Assembly (NCBI GenBank): GCA_910578885.1
Contig: CAJTSH010000021.1
Coordinates: forward strand, 1 to 64,000
DNA from: an uncultured Lachnospiraceae bacterium
Lineage (GTDB): Bacteria; Bacillota; Clostridia; Lachnospirales; Lachnospiraceae
Direction: 5' to 3'
DNA: 64,000 bases
Shown: in pieces, positions 52,499 through 61,827 of the stretch
How the letters are laid out: the number at the start of each line of letters is the position of its first letter
Position numbering within the stretch: position 1 is the first letter of the stretch
Made by a program: the position numbers and the translations under genes
Notes under the pieces: generated by a model
Database searches by the model: none
The model's input: only the letters and a program-made list of their open reading frames with translations
What the model was told of the DNA's origin: nothing

Positions 52499-53266
52499 TC
52501 ACCTGTTTCCCGTTTCGTGTAAATAATTTAAAATTTTATCCAATGTCTCCATCTGTAATTGTCCCGGAGCCGACGGCTGTTCATGAGAGCCAAAGGTAAT
52601 GCAGGAACCAAAGGTCTCTCCACTGATTCTGCTTATTACCCCATACCTGCCCATAGACATAGTTACTACCGGAAGCTCCTTATGTCCTTCTTTAAATTTT
52701 GTAGTTGCCGCCAAGAGCGAAAGCACATCCAACGGATTCTTTGGCATTACGGCAAGCTTTACGATATCCGCTCCTCCCTCTGCCATCTGCTCTAAAATCA
52801 TATGCATGACAAATTCTGACGGCGTTTCATCAAAATCATGGTGGGAACTGATGACCGCCACTCCCTGCGACTGAATGCTTCGGATAATCTTTCTTGGATT
52901 CTTTGTTTCAAAAAATTCTACGTCGATGAGGTCCACCACGCCGCTTTTTGCCGCAAGCTCATAAAGTTTTATCAGATATGGTGCTTCTGCCGTAAGCTCT
53001 CCGCCTTGTTTCTTGGAACGAAAAGTAAATAGAAGCATGACATTTTCCAAAAGAGGTCTAATTTCCTTCAGTACATCTTGTATTGCCTCTAAAGACATGG
53101 CATTTTCAAACCAATCTACGCGCCATTCTATCATCTGAACATGCTTTTCTACCAGTTTTTTTGCTTCTTTTACAATGTCCTCTTGGCTTTTTTTGATAAT
53201 TGGAACACAGATGATGGGACGTCCATCATCTAATATGTAATTTTTTATTTTTAACTTCTGCATCAT
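52499..53266 (-). CDS. aroD: 3-dehydroquinate dehydratase, type I
   Basis: The 255-residue class I dehydroquinase forms a Schiff base with substrate. The catalytic lysine is in ADIVKLAVMP and the histidine in VISSHHDFDETP; the start region reads IICVPI, as in the family. The start was set at the first of two tandem ATGs at 53266, with CGAGG five bases upstream. It is the first gene of aroD-aroK and is divergent from aroE, with 169 bases between the starts. Confidence 0.95.
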   Translation of the reverse strand: MMQKLKIKNYILDDGRPIICVPIIKKSQEDIVKEAKKLVEKHVQMIEWRVDWFENAMSLEAIQDVLKEIRPLLENVMLLFTFRSKKQGGELTAEAPYLIKLYELAAKSGVVDLIDVEFFETKNPRKIIRSIQSQGVAVISSHHDFDETPSEFVMHMILEQMAEGGADIVKLAVMPKNPLDVLSLLAATTKFKEGHKELPVVTMSMGRYGVISRISGETFGSCITFGSHEQPSAPGQLQMETLDKILNYLHETGNR

Positions 53267-53435
53267 CTTTGCCTCGTATTTTGTTTTCTTATAGTATATC
53301 GAAAGTATTTCAATCCCGCAAGTCATTGACAGATATATTATTTTCCATTAAGATATGCTTGAGATATCTGGTCACTGCTCGTTCTATGACCAACAATGAT
53401 ATTTGAATTCGTATACAGGAAGTGAGAATATAGAA

Positions 53436-54302
53436 ATGACACATGAAATCACCGGAACTACAAGGCTTACTGCCCTGTTGGGAAGTCCCGTTGCACACAG
53501 CATTTCTCCGCAGATGCATAACGAAGCCTTTCGGATTCTGAATCTGGACTATCGATATCTGGCTTTTGATGTGACACCGGCGGATTTGCCAAAGGCGGTC
53601 GCAGGACTTGCCTCCATCCATATCCGGGGTTTTAATCTTACGATGCCCCATAAAATTGCCATTCTTCCTCTTTTGGATGAACTGACCCCCGCCGCAAGGC
53701 TTGCAGGCGCAGTTAATACCGTTATCAATGAAAATGGGCATTTAATTGGACATACCACGGACGGAATCGGCTATATGCAGTCGGTAAAGGATGCCGGTCA
53801 CGATATTATCGGTAAGACCATGACGCTTCTTGGCGCCGGCGGCGCTGCCACTGCCATCTGTGTGCAGGCAGCTTTAGACGGCGTGGCTGCCATTCATATG
53901 CTAAAGCGGAAAAACCTCTCTTGGGACGATACACAAAAATTCATAAATACGATTGCTAAAGAAACCGGCTGTCAGATTATGCTTCATGATATCACGGATA
54001 AGGATACTTTGAGAAGCTGTATACAGGAAAGTGCGATTTTGGTCAATGCCACCAATGTCGGCATGGCTCCGAATACAGAGGAAAGCGTTGTGCCCGCAGA
54101 TTTGTTGTTTCCCGAACTGATCGTTTCCGATATTATCTATAATCCCAGAGAAACGTTGCTGCTGCGTCAGGCAAACGCCTGCGGATGTCCGACTTTTAAC
54201 GGGTTATATATGCTGCTCTATCAGGGAGCGGCTTCCTTTGAATGCTGGACCGGCAAAAAGATGCCGGTTGATGCTATCAAAGATAAATATTTTTCACAAT
54301 AG
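53436..54302 (+). CDS. aroE: Shikimate dehydrogenase
   Basis: The 288-residue enzyme reduces 3-dehydroshikimate with NADPH. Shikimate-binding S-x-S (SISPQMHN) and catalytic lysine (NLTMPHK) lie in the N-terminal half, and the dinucleotide motif GAGGAATA in the second half. The start at 53436 was preferred to a TTG at 53403; the ribosome site (AGGAAGTGAG) is weakly spaced. It is followed 42 bases later by DAHP synthase, so the first and later steps are transcribed together. Confidence 0.94.
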   Translation: MTHEITGTTRLTALLGSPVAHSISPQMHNEAFRILNLDYRYLAFDVTPADLPKAVAGLASIHIRGFNLTMPHKIAILPLLDELTPAARLAGAVNTVINENGHLIGHTTDGIGYMQSVKDAGHDIIGKTMTLLGAGGAATAICVQAALDGVAAIHMLKRKNLSWDDTQKFINTIAKETGCQIMLHDITDKDTLRSCIQESAILVNATNVGMAPNTEESVVPADLLFPELIVSDIIYNPRETLLLRQANACGCPTFNGLYMLLYQGAASFECWTGKKMPVDAIKDKYFSQ

Positions 54303-54344
54303 CTCTACTTATTATATAAGCAGAAAGAAAAGGAGATTTCTAAA

Positions 54345-55376
54345 ATGAGTTTTACTTACTTGAACCAATTACCATCTCCAGAAGATTTCCGTAAAGAATA
54401 TCCTCTGGCTGAAAAATTCCAAAAAATTAAAGTAGAACGGGATGAAATGATCCGCAAGGTATTAACCGGTGAGGACGATCGTTTCCTAGTAATCATCGGT
54501 CCCTGCTCTGCAGACAGTGAAGATCCTGTGTGTGACTATGTCAGCAGATTAACCGCCGTACAGGAAAAAGTTAAAGACCGCGTCATCATTATTCCACGCG
54601 TCTATACGAACAAGCCGCGCACCACCGGAGAAGGCTACAAGGGAATTGCTTCCCAGCCAAATCCTGAAAAAGCTCCAGATATGGTAGCAGGTCTGATTGC
54701 AATGCGTAAAATGCAGATTCGTGCGATTGAAGAAAGCGGGCTGACGCCGGCAGATGAAATGCTCTATCCTGAAAACTGGAGCTATATTGAAGATTTACTT
54801 TCCTATGTTGCAATCGGCGCACGTTCTGTAGAAGATCAGCAGCACCGCCTGACTGTCAGCGGATTTGATGTTGCCTCCGGCATGAAAAATCCTACCAGCG
54901 GTGACTTCTCTGTTATGCTGAACTCTGTTTATGCTGCACAGCACCCGCACCACTTTACTTACCGCGGATATGAGGTTGAAACCACCGGCAATGAACTGAC
55001 CCATGTGGTGCTCCGCGGCGCTGTAAGCAAGCACGGAAACAGCACACAGAACTATCACTATGAAGATATCATGCGCTTGATTCATATGTATAATGAGCGC
55101 GATTTAAAAAACCCTGCCGCCATCATTGACGCAAACCATTCCAACTCAAACAAGCAATATGCAGAACAGGTTCGTATCGTCAAAGAGGTGATGCATAACC
55201 GCCAATTGTCTTCCGATATCAAGGACATGGTAAAAGGCGTTATGGTTGAGAGTTACATCGAGCCAGGCTGCCAGAAAATCGGCGACCATATCTATGGCAA
55301 ATCCATTACTGACCCATGCTTAGGCTGGGAAGAATCTGAACAGTTGATTTACACAATTGCAGAAATGAATAAATAA
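54345..55376 (+). CDS. aroF: 3-deoxy-7-phosphoheptulonate synthase, type I alpha
   Basis: The 343-residue DAHP synthase joins phosphoenolpyruvate and erythrose-4-phosphate, the entry step to aromatics. The IGPCSADS motif, the RVYTNKPRTTGEGYKG segment and the DANHSNSNKQ segment place it with the E. coli type AroF/G/H, of the feedback-regulated alpha class; which amino acid inhibits it is not readable. AAAGGAG lies before the ATG. It follows aroE in a two-gene unit ending at a terminator shared with xerD. Confidence 0.94.
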   Translation: MSFTYLNQLPSPEDFRKEYPLAEKFQKIKVERDEMIRKVLTGEDDRFLVIIGPCSADSEDPVCDYVSRLTAVQEKVKDRVIIIPRVYTNKPRTTGEGYKGIASQPNPEKAPDMVAGLIAMRKMQIRAIEESGLTPADEMLYPENWSYIEDLLSYVAIGARSVEDQQHRLTVSGFDVASGMKNPTSGDFSVMLNSVYAAQHPHHFTYRGYEVETTGNELTHVVLRGAVSKHGNSTQNYHYEDIMRLIHMYNERDLKNPAAIIDANHSNSNKQYAEQVRIVKEVMHNRQLSSDIKDMVKGVMVESYIEPGCQKIGDHIYGKSITDPCLGWEESEQLIYTIAEMNK

Positions 55377-55386
55377 TCCCATTATA

Positions 55387-55424
55387 AAACCGGCAGGCAC
55401 AGCAAAACTGTAACCTGCCGGTTT
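55387..55424. terminator. Bidirectional terminator between DAHP synthase and xerD
   Basis: AAACCGGCAGG (55387-55397) pairs perfectly with CCTGCCGGTTT (55414-55424). T-rich sequence occurs on both sides, so it can serve the converging genes. Confidence 0.85.
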
Positions 55425-55437
55425 CCTATTATCTATT

Positions 55438-56322
55438 TCATCCTCTCGGATGTGCCTTCGTATACACTTCACGGATTCCAAGTTGATTCATCTGAGTATA
55501 TATCTGCGTCGTGGAAATGTCGGAATGTCCCAGCATTTCCTGTACTGATTTCAAGTCCGCCCCATTGCTCACAAGATGAGCTGCAAAAGAATGTCTTAAT
55601 GTATAGGGGGTAATATCCGTACGGATACCTGCTTTGCTCCCATAGTGCTTCACCAGCTTCCAAAACCCCTGACGGCTCATAGCGCCTCCCGAACAATTGG
55701 TAAACAAAAGCTCACTCTTTTCATCTGCAACCAGCTTTGGCCTTCCATTATCTATGTATTCATCTATTGCACGCTTCGCCATATTTCCAAACGGAATAAT
55801 CCGTTCCTTATGGGCGTCTGTACATATAATATATTCCATTTTTAGATTCACATCCGAAATCTTTAGCGTAATCAATTCGGTCACACGGATTCCCGTTGCG
55901 TACAGCAATTCCAGCATTGCCTTATCCCGCAGCTCTTTTGGTGTAGAGCCGTTCGGCTGTTCTAAAAGCCGCTCCGTTTCTTCCGCTGTCAGAATTTCCG
56001 GCAGCTTCTTTTCTACTTTCGGCGCTTTTAATCCTGCCGCCACATTCCATTCTACCATTCCCTGTTTCTTAAGGTAGTCAAAGTACGCTTTAAAGGACGC
56101 CATATTTCTTGATATGGTAGACGGCTTTCTTCCCGCCTCCTTTAGCATCATAATGTAATCCAAAAGATGTTCTTCGGTTATCTCTTCTACATCAGAAACC
56201 TTTTTTCCCAAAAGATATTCTTTTAATTTTTTTAAGTCTCTTTCATAGGAGTCTTCTGTATTCTTTGACGTCTTCTTTACCTCATGCAGATATTCCATGA
56301 AGCTTTGTATATCCAAGTTCAT
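55438..56322 (-). CDS. xerD: Site-specific tyrosine recombinase XerD
   Basis: The 294-residue integrase-family enzyme resolves chromosome dimers. The N-terminal SAM-like DNA-binding domain is followed by the catalytic domain with the R (ATGIRVTEL), K (AHKERIIPF), HxxR (LRHSFAAHL), H (MLGHSD) and nucleophile Y (TTQIYTQM). AGGATGG precedes the ATG at 56322. It is the third gene of a nudix-spoIIM-xerD operon, a known arrangement in Firmicutes, which argues for the housekeeping XerD rather than a mobile integrase. Confidence 0.93.
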   Translation of the reverse strand: MNLDIQSFMEYLHEVKKTSKNTEDSYERDLKKLKEYLLGKKVSDVEEITEEHLLDYIMMLKEAGRKPSTISRNMASFKAYFDYLKKQGMVEWNVAAGLKAPKVEKKLPEILTAEETERLLEQPNGSTPKELRDKAMLELLYATGIRVTELITLKISDVNLKMEYIICTDAHKERIIPFGNMAKRAIDEYIDNGRPKLVADEKSELLFTNCSGGAMSRQGFWKLVKHYGSKAGIRTDITPYTLRHSFAAHLVSNGADLKSVQEMLGHSDISTTQIYTQMNQLGIREVYTKAHPRG

Positions 56323-56415
56323 ATGCAATCCATCCTAGCGTATTGTAAAATTAAGTGTGCCAAAACCGGCATATTTCTTATTATACTGATTCAAAATCAG
56401 AAAATCAAATATTTC

Positions 56416-56982
56416 CTAAAATAATTTTATAATATTTTTCATGAGAAACGGATTGATATATGTTTCCGTCAAAATGCCAAAAACGGCAAACAGCAAAATT
56501 ATGCCAAATCCTACCAGATATTTCCCTTTGTGCTTTATTTTCCCACCGGAAAAACCGTTTCCGGCTTCACCATGCTGCATCCCCTGCAGCTCAAACAGCA
56601 AAAGATACATGAGCACATAAAAAATGTACTGTGGAATCAGCGAAAGCACCACCAGCAGAATCCCTTTCACCCCAAGGTTGCTAAGTGCTGATACAAACAA
56701 AAAACCAATCGCCCCGCCATTCCAAGCCACAAAAAGAAGGTGCATCGGATACCAGAATTCTGTCATTCCAAACAGAACTAAAAATCCCAAAACCGGAAGA
56801 CGTTCCCGTACAATATACAAAAACAAATCCGTCTCATCTATCTGGGCATATTCAAATTGCTGTAAATAATAGTTGTTGAAAATTCCAAACTGCGCAAGCT
56901 TCTCTTTTCCAAATAAATTGGCAATCAATATTCCAATGAAAAAGAAACCAAAGAACAGGTATTTCAATTTCTTTTTTTTCAT
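56416..56982 (-). CDS. spoIIM: Stage II sporulation protein M
   Basis: The 188-residue membrane protein has five hydrophobic segments and the C-terminal ETYINPFLMK typical of SpoIIM. With SpoIID and SpoIIP it remodels septal peptidoglycan during engulfment. Its location between an ADP-ribose pyrophosphatase and xerD matches Bacillus (nudF-spoIIM-xerD region) and supports the call. Relatives of this family also act in non-sporulating cells, but the other spore genes here favour sporulation. Confidence 0.88.
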   Translation of the reverse strand: MKKKKLKYLFFGFFFIGILIANLFGKEKLAQFGIFNNYYLQQFEYAQIDETDLFLYIVRERLPVLGFLVLFGMTEFWYPMHLLFVAWNGGAIGFLFVSALSNLGVKGILLVVLSLIPQYIFYVLMYLLLFELQGMQHGEAGNGFSGGKIKHKGKYLVGFGIILLFAVFGILTETYINPFLMKNIIKLF

Positions 56983-57005
56983 GCATAAGCCTTGTCTAAA
57001 AACGT

Positions 57006-57557
57006 TTAATCCAATTTATGCTTTTTTCGATTGCAATATGCCAGTATCCCCGCTACGGTTTTTGAATCCTGCAGTTTTCCTGAATAAATCATTTCACAGA
57101 GTTCTTCCGGTTCATATGCCTCCACCGCAATATCCTCCGCATCATCCAAATGCTGTTTTCCTGATCTTAAATCCGTTGCAAGATATACATCAACAAATTC
57201 ATCGCAAAATGCGACCGTCGTCCGCAGAGACAATAAAAACTCCAGCGAACCGCAATGATATCCTGTCTCCTCTTCCAACTCTCTTGCTGCGCAGACTTTT
57301 GTATCCTCTGTTACACTGTCCCTGGCTCCCGCAGGCAGTTCTAACGTCATACGCTCCAAAGCATTCCGGTACTGACGTACCAAAAGAATTTTCCCGTCCT
57401 CTCTCACCGCAACTACCGCTGCAGCTCCCTTCCGATGAGAAACAAAATCCCATTTTTCTACCTTTCCGTCCGGCAGTTCCATATAATCGGAATAGATATC
57501 CAGAATTGTTCCTTTATGCTCCAGCACCCTTTTGATTCGTTTGATTCTTTCTGACAT
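57006..57557 (-). CDS. nudF: Nudix hydrolase, ADP-ribose pyrophosphatase type
   Basis: The 183-residue protein has a Nudix box in the form GARDSVTEDTKVCAARELEEETG, shown here as GARDSVTED and CAARELEEETGY; the spacing between G and E is one residue longer than GX5E. The preceding LELPAG and RNALE segments match NudF-type enzymes that hydrolyse ADP-ribose. It is the first gene of nudF-spoIIM-xerD, with AAGGAG before the start. Confidence 0.9.
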   Translation of the reverse strand: MSERIKRIKRVLEHKGTILDIYSDYMELPDGKVEKWDFVSHRKGAAAVVAVREDGKILLVRQYRNALERMTLELPAGARDSVTEDTKVCAARELEEETGYHCGSLEFLLSLRTTVAFCDEFVDVYLATDLRSGKQHLDDAEDIAVEAYEPEELCEMIYSGKLQDSKTVAGILAYCNRKKHKLD

Positions 57558-57790
57558 AATATTTCTCCTTCCTATTCCTATTTCTCCTCTTGCCTATGAT
57601 ATACGTTTTTCCAACTGTCTGCAAGTCTCTCTTTTCCATTAAGTTTTCATTAACATTTATCAAATTTTTTTTAATTTTAAATTTTACTAATAGACACTTT
57701 TTTCATTCTGTACTATTATTATTTTGTCAGTTGATTTCTTTCCTACAAGGAATTTTCACTGATAATCTAAATAACAGAAAGATGATTGCT

Positions 57791-59368
57791 ATGAATTACA
57801 GAAAAAGAAAACGACGTATTCGCAACTTAATCTGCGCTTTTATCTGCGCATTGATACTGCTTGTAACCGTCCTTATCATTCATTGGCTGACAAATGCTTT
57901 AATGGCTGATAATGACAAAGAACCGGAAACGCCTGCGACGGAACAGCTTTCCAACATATCATCCGATACCGAAACGGATGAACCTGTTTCTGCTGCATCC
58001 GCTCTTACCGTCTGCATTGATGCGGGACATGGCGGAAAAGATATCGGCACTGACTCCGATGGGCGCGAGGAAAAAGATGATACGTTAAAACTGGCATTAG
58101 AGGTGGAATCCTATCTCAAAAGCCAGAATGTTACGGTTGTTATGACACGTACCGAAGATATCTTCTGGAAATTGTCCAAACGATGCCGAATTGCCAACGA
58201 AGCAAACGCCGACTATATGATTTCACTCCACCGCAATTCGGGTGAAGGCTATGGTGTGGAAGCATGGATCGTACAAGATGCTGATGAAGAAACAACGGCG
58301 CTTACCAATAACATCTTGTCTGAACTTGAAAATGCCGGAATTTCCCGGAATCGAGGCATAAAAACCGGTTCATCGTCCAGTTCCACAGAAGATTATATTA
58401 TCAACCGTGACTCCAATATGCCTTCTTGTATTATTGAACTTGGATTTATCAATGTGGAAGATGACAACAAGCTTTATGATGAACACCTCACCGACTATGC
58501 GAAAGCGATTGGCGACGCCATTATCAAGACTGCCGAAACCTATCGCGCCGATAAATTAACTTCCGGCGGACAGGCAGCAACGGAACCAAATAGTGAGACG
58601 GAGCAGCCTTCCAGCGAGCAGGGAAATGCTTCTTCTACATCGCATACGATAACAAACACTCAGATAGAGAATGTTTCTTCTTTGGACAACACTCTTTTGG
58701 AATGGGGACAGGGTTCCAATGTTGATGAACAGAACCGGCCGGTTGGCTCAATCTCCTATCAGGAAAAGTACGGAAAATACAATGCCTATTTTATCGGCGA
58801 GGGAGAAAAAACCATTTATCTTACTCTTGATGAAGGATATGAGTGCGGTTATACGCCATCTATTTTAGATACTCTTAAGGAAAAAGGCGTAAAAGCAACC
58901 TTCTTCATTACGGAACCGTATGCCAAGGATGAACCGGAACTCGTTCAGCGAATGATCGACGAAGGTCATATGGTAGGCAACCACAGTGTAACCCATCCTT
59001 CAAGCGGTTTACCCTCCCAGTCCATTGAGCAGCAGCAATTTGAAATTATGGACAACCACAATTACGTGAAGGAACATTTCAACTATGAAATGCACCTATT
59101 CCGTTATCCGGCAGGAAAATTCAGCGAACAGTCTCTTGCCATTATCAATAACTGCAATTATAAATCTGTTTTCTGGAGTTTTGCTTATTATGATTATGAT
59201 GTAAATAACCAGCCGGATCAGGCTGAAAGCCTTCAGAAGCTTATGGACAAGCTGCATCCCGGAGCCCTCTATCTGCTCCATGCAGAGTCCGAAACCAATA
59301 CCGCTATTCTTGGCGATTTTATTGACCAAGCGAGAGCTCTCGGATATGAATTTAAAGTATTTGATTAA
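57791..59368 (+). CDS. CwlD-like amidase fused to PdaA-like deacetylase
   Basis: The 525-residue protein has a membrane anchor at residues 12-34, so both enzyme domains are outside. Residues 73-250 form an Amidase_3 domain with zinc ligands H80 (DAGHGG), E94 and H147, and catalytic E216 (IIELGF). After an Ser/Thr/Glu linker (250-300) comes a PdaA-type polysaccharide deacetylase: D347 in LTLDEGYE, H398/H402 in GNHSVTH, R438 in RYPAGK and H497 in LLHAE. CwlD strips the peptide from muramic acid and PdaA deacetylates it, forming the muramic delta-lactam of spore cortex; here both would be on one chain. The ATG at 57791 was chosen for the anchor; longer frames add a hydrophobic stretch without a ribosome site. 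Confidence 0.9.
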   Translation: MNYRKRKRRIRNLICAFICALILLVTVLIIHWLTNALMADNDKEPETPATEQLSNISSDTETDEPVSAASALTVCIDAGHGGKDIGTDSDGREEKDDTLKLALEVESYLKSQNVTVVMTRTEDIFWKLSKRCRIANEANADYMISLHRNSGEGYGVEAWIVQDADEETTALTNNILSELENAGISRNRGIKTGSSSSSTEDYIINRDSNMPSCIIELGFINVEDDNKLYDEHLTDYAKAIGDAIIKTAETYRADKLTSGGQAATEPNSETEQPSSEQGNASSTSHTITNTQIENVSSLDNTLLEWGQGSNVDEQNRPVGSISYQEKYGKYNAYFIGEGEKTIYLTLDEGYECGYTPSILDTLKEKGVKATFFITEPYAKDEPELVQRMIDEGHMVGNHSVTHPSSGLPSQSIEQQQFEIMDNHNYVKEHFNYEMHLFRYPAGKFSEQSLAIINNCNYKSVFWSFAYYDYDVNNQPDQAESLQKLMDKLHPGALYLLHAESETNTAILGDFIDQARALGYEFKVFD

Positions 59369-59371
59369 GCC

Positions 59372-59417
59372 AAAAGGGCAAACTGTAGACAATGATTGTT
59401 TACAGTTTGCCCTTTTT
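59372..59417 (+). terminator. Terminator after the amidase-deacetylase gene
   Basis: A 16-base arm AAAAGGGCAAACTGTA (59372-59387) pairs perfectly with 59401-59416, and T residues run on to 59417. It starts three bases past the stop codon. Confidence 0.93.
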
Positions 59418-59488
59418 CTTCTGCTCATCCTGCACCTTATTTAAAAAAATATAAATTTATAAGAACTTATGTAAACTTTGCTAAAGCG

Positions 59489-59536
59489 AAAAAAAAGCTG
59501 AATGCACGAAAACACCTCGTTTTCAATACATTCAGC
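59489..59536 (-). terminator. Terminator after rny
   Basis: GCTGAATG (59497-59504) pairs with CATTCAGC (59529-59536), with an inner GAAAAC/GTTTTC stem. On the minus strand eight or more T residues follow. Confidence 0.88.
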
Positions 59537-59560
59537 ACTTATTACCTACGCAACTCAGAA

Positions 59561-61105
59561 TTATTTCGCATAATCCACTACTCTTGATTCCCGAATTACA
59601 TTTACCTTAATCTGTCCCGGATATTCCAGCTCAGACTCAATCTGCTTAGAAATATCCCGAGCCAATAATACCATATCGGCATCACTAACCTGTTCTGGAA
59701 CTACCATAATACGAATCTCTCTACCTGCTTGAATAGCAAAAGACTTATCTACTCCTTTGAAACCATTTGTAATATCTTCTAACTGTTTTAATCTGTTTGA
59801 ATATGTTTCCATTGTTTCTCTTCTCGCACCCGGTCTTGCAGCGCTTATTGTATCGGCAGCCTGTACCAGACATGCAATCAGCGATTCCGGTTCTACATCA
59901 CCGTGATGTGCCTCTACTGCATTGATAATCAATGCCGATTCTTTGTATTTTCTACATAAATCAACACCAATCTGAATATGCGAGCCCTCAATTTCATGAT
60001 CTACGGACTTACCGATATCATGCAATAATCCGGCACGCTTTGCAGTTCTGACATCTACCCCGATTTCTGCTGCCAACAAACCGGCAAGCTGTGCAACTTC
60101 AATCGAATGCTTCAATGCATTCTGTCCATAGCTGGTACGGAATTTCATTCTTCCCAACAGCTTGAGCAGCTCTGGATGAATTCCGTGTACACCAACTTCT
60201 AAAGTAGCAGCTTCACCTTCTTCACGAATCATGGATTCTACTTCTTTTTGTGCTTTTTCTACCATTTCTTCGATTCTGGCAGGATGTATACGCCCATCTA
60301 CAATCAATTTCTCCAATGCAATACGCGCAACCTCTCTACGGATAGGATCAAATCCGGAAAGAATTACTGCTTCCGGTGTATCATCAATGATTAAATCTAC
60401 ACCCGTCATGGTTTCTAAGGTACGAATATTCCGACCCTCTCTACCAATAATTCTTCCCTTCATTTCATCATTCGGAAGCTGTACAACAGAAATCGTTGTC
60501 TCAGAAACATGATCTGCAGCACATTTCTGAATTGCAGTAACTACATATTCCTTTGCTTTCTTTGCAGCTTCTTCTTTTGCTTGATTTTCCAATTCTTTTA
60601 TCATCTTGGCAGTATCAAGCTTTACATCATCTTCAACAGTTTTTAATAGATATTCTTTTGCTTGTTCGGAGGTAAGACCTGAGATTCTTTCCAGTTCCCG
60701 TACACGCTCTTCGTGGAGCATCGTAACTTCTGCTTTTTGTCTGTTAATTTCTTCTTCCTTCGCTGCAAATCCCACTTCTCTCTTCTCGATAGCTTCCAGC
60801 TTCTTGTCGAGATTCGCTTCCTTCTGTTCTACACGGCGTTCATTACGCTGGATTTCAGATCTCCGCTCTTTCATCTCTTTGTCAAATTCATTCTTGGTAC
60901 GAATGGATTCTTCCTTCACTTCGAGTAAAGATTCTCGCTTCTTTGCCTCTGCGGTCTTTACTGCTTCATCTATTATCTCTCTCGCTCTATCTTCCGCACT
61001 TCCGATCTTCGCAGCAGCTACCTTCTTCTGGTAAGAGACTGTAGCAAGATAAGTAATAGGCACAGCAATAATTAACGTAACGACTATTGCGATAATTACT
61101 GGCAC
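59561..61105 (-). CDS. rny: Ribonuclease Y
   Basis: The 514-residue membrane-bound endoribonuclease starts mRNA decay in Firmicutes. An N-terminal transmembrane helix (2-22) leads to a long charged coiled coil (about 30-195), a KH domain with GRIIGREGRNIRTLE, and an HD domain with AGLLHDIGKSVDHEIEGSH. Length and order match the Bacillus enzyme. It stands alone between the recA-recX pair and the amidase-deacetylase gene, with GAGGTGC before the ATG. Confidence 0.97.
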   Translation of the reverse strand: MPVIIAIVVTLIIAVPITYLATVSYQKKVAAAKIGSAEDRAREIIDEAVKTAEAKKRESLLEVKEESIRTKNEFDKEMKERRSEIQRNERRVEQKEANLDKKLEAIEKREVGFAAKEEEINRQKAEVTMLHEERVRELERISGLTSEQAKEYLLKTVEDDVKLDTAKMIKELENQAKEEAAKKAKEYVVTAIQKCAADHVSETTISVVQLPNDEMKGRIIGREGRNIRTLETMTGVDLIIDDTPEAVILSGFDPIRREVARIALEKLIVDGRIHPARIEEMVEKAQKEVESMIREEGEAATLEVGVHGIHPELLKLLGRMKFRTSYGQNALKHSIEVAQLAGLLAAEIGVDVRTAKRAGLLHDIGKSVDHEIEGSHIQIGVDLCRKYKESALIINAVEAHHGDVEPESLIACLVQAADTISAARPGARRETMETYSNRLKQLEDITNGFKGVDKSFAIQAGREIRIMVVPEQVSDADMVLLARDISKQIESELEYPGQIKVNVIRESRVVDYAK

Positions 61106-61206
61106 AGGAGCACCTCCTTTATTTAATTTTCATTGTACATTTTATAACAAAAATACTGATTATCTGTCATAAATAACAACATATAAATTTTATACTTATT
61201 TGGACA

Positions 61207-61821
61207 TTATGTCAAGTAGTCAGAACATTTCATTGCCTTTAAAATATCTTCGCTCCGAAATCCCTTTCTCATTAAAAAAGTATATATGCGCCGCTGCTCC
61301 TTAATATCTGCATTGTTTCCGTCATACCCACGCTTTTTCAAAAGCTGATAAATTAATTGTGTTTCCTCACCTTCATATTCTTCCTCAAAAGCCTGTTCCA
61401 TCAATTCCTTGGAAATCCCCTTAGCCAGTAAATCCATTTGCAGTCTTTTTCTGCTTCTTGACTCCTGATAACTCCTGATAAAATTCTTGGCATATCGCAA
61501 ATCATCTAAATAGTGGAAGCTTTTGACATACTCAATCGCTGCATCCACCGCCTCCGGCGGGTATTCATTCTGCCTTAGCTTTTCCCGCAGTACCGCTTCT
61601 GTACGATCCATCTTTTCCAGCAGATGCAAGGCACGCTTCTTTGCCCTCTTTCCTATCACTTCCACTTGTATCTCATCGTATAACACTTCTGAAATCTCCA
61701 TTCCGGCTTTCAAGCGGTAAGTGCGCAACTCGCCCTTATACAGAATCCACACCGTACCATCTTCCAGACACACCTTGCTCTTTCCCTGCTTATAAGCCGC
61801 TATCTCTTCTATGTAAGTCAT
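61207..61821 (-). CDS. recX: RecA regulator RecX
   Basis: The 204-residue helical protein modulates RecA filaments. The YLDDLRYAKNFIRSYQESRSRKR and LAKGISKELMEQAFEEEY regions are characteristic, with the three-helix RecX repeats and an N-terminal extension usual in Firmicutes. It begins six bases past the recA stop and probably shares the LexA-controlled transcript. Confidence 0.92.
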   Translation of the reverse strand: MTYIEEIAAYKQGKSKVCLEDGTVWILYKGELRTYRLKAGMEISEVLYDEIQVEVIGKRAKKRALHLLEKMDRTEAVLREKLRQNEYPPEAVDAAIEYVKSFHYLDDLRYAKNFIRSYQESRSRKRLQMDLLAKGISKELMEQAFEEEYEGEETQLIYQLLKKRGYDGNNADIKEQRRIYTFLMRKGFRSEDILKAMKCSDYLT

Positions 61822-61827
61822 ATGCTT

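Noticed and set aside
53310..53741. Minus-strand frame opposite aroE
   Set aside because: It is antisense to the well-supported aroE gene and shows no family features or ribosome site.
55438..56322. Tyrosine recombinase as sign of a mobile element
   Set aside because: The nudix-spoIIM-xerD gene order and sequence fit the housekeeping XerD.
57590..57790. Long N-terminal extension of the amidase-deacetylase frame
   Set aside because: The extra 67 residues are AT-driven hydrophobic sequence without a ribosome site; a normal anchor begins at the ATG at 57791.
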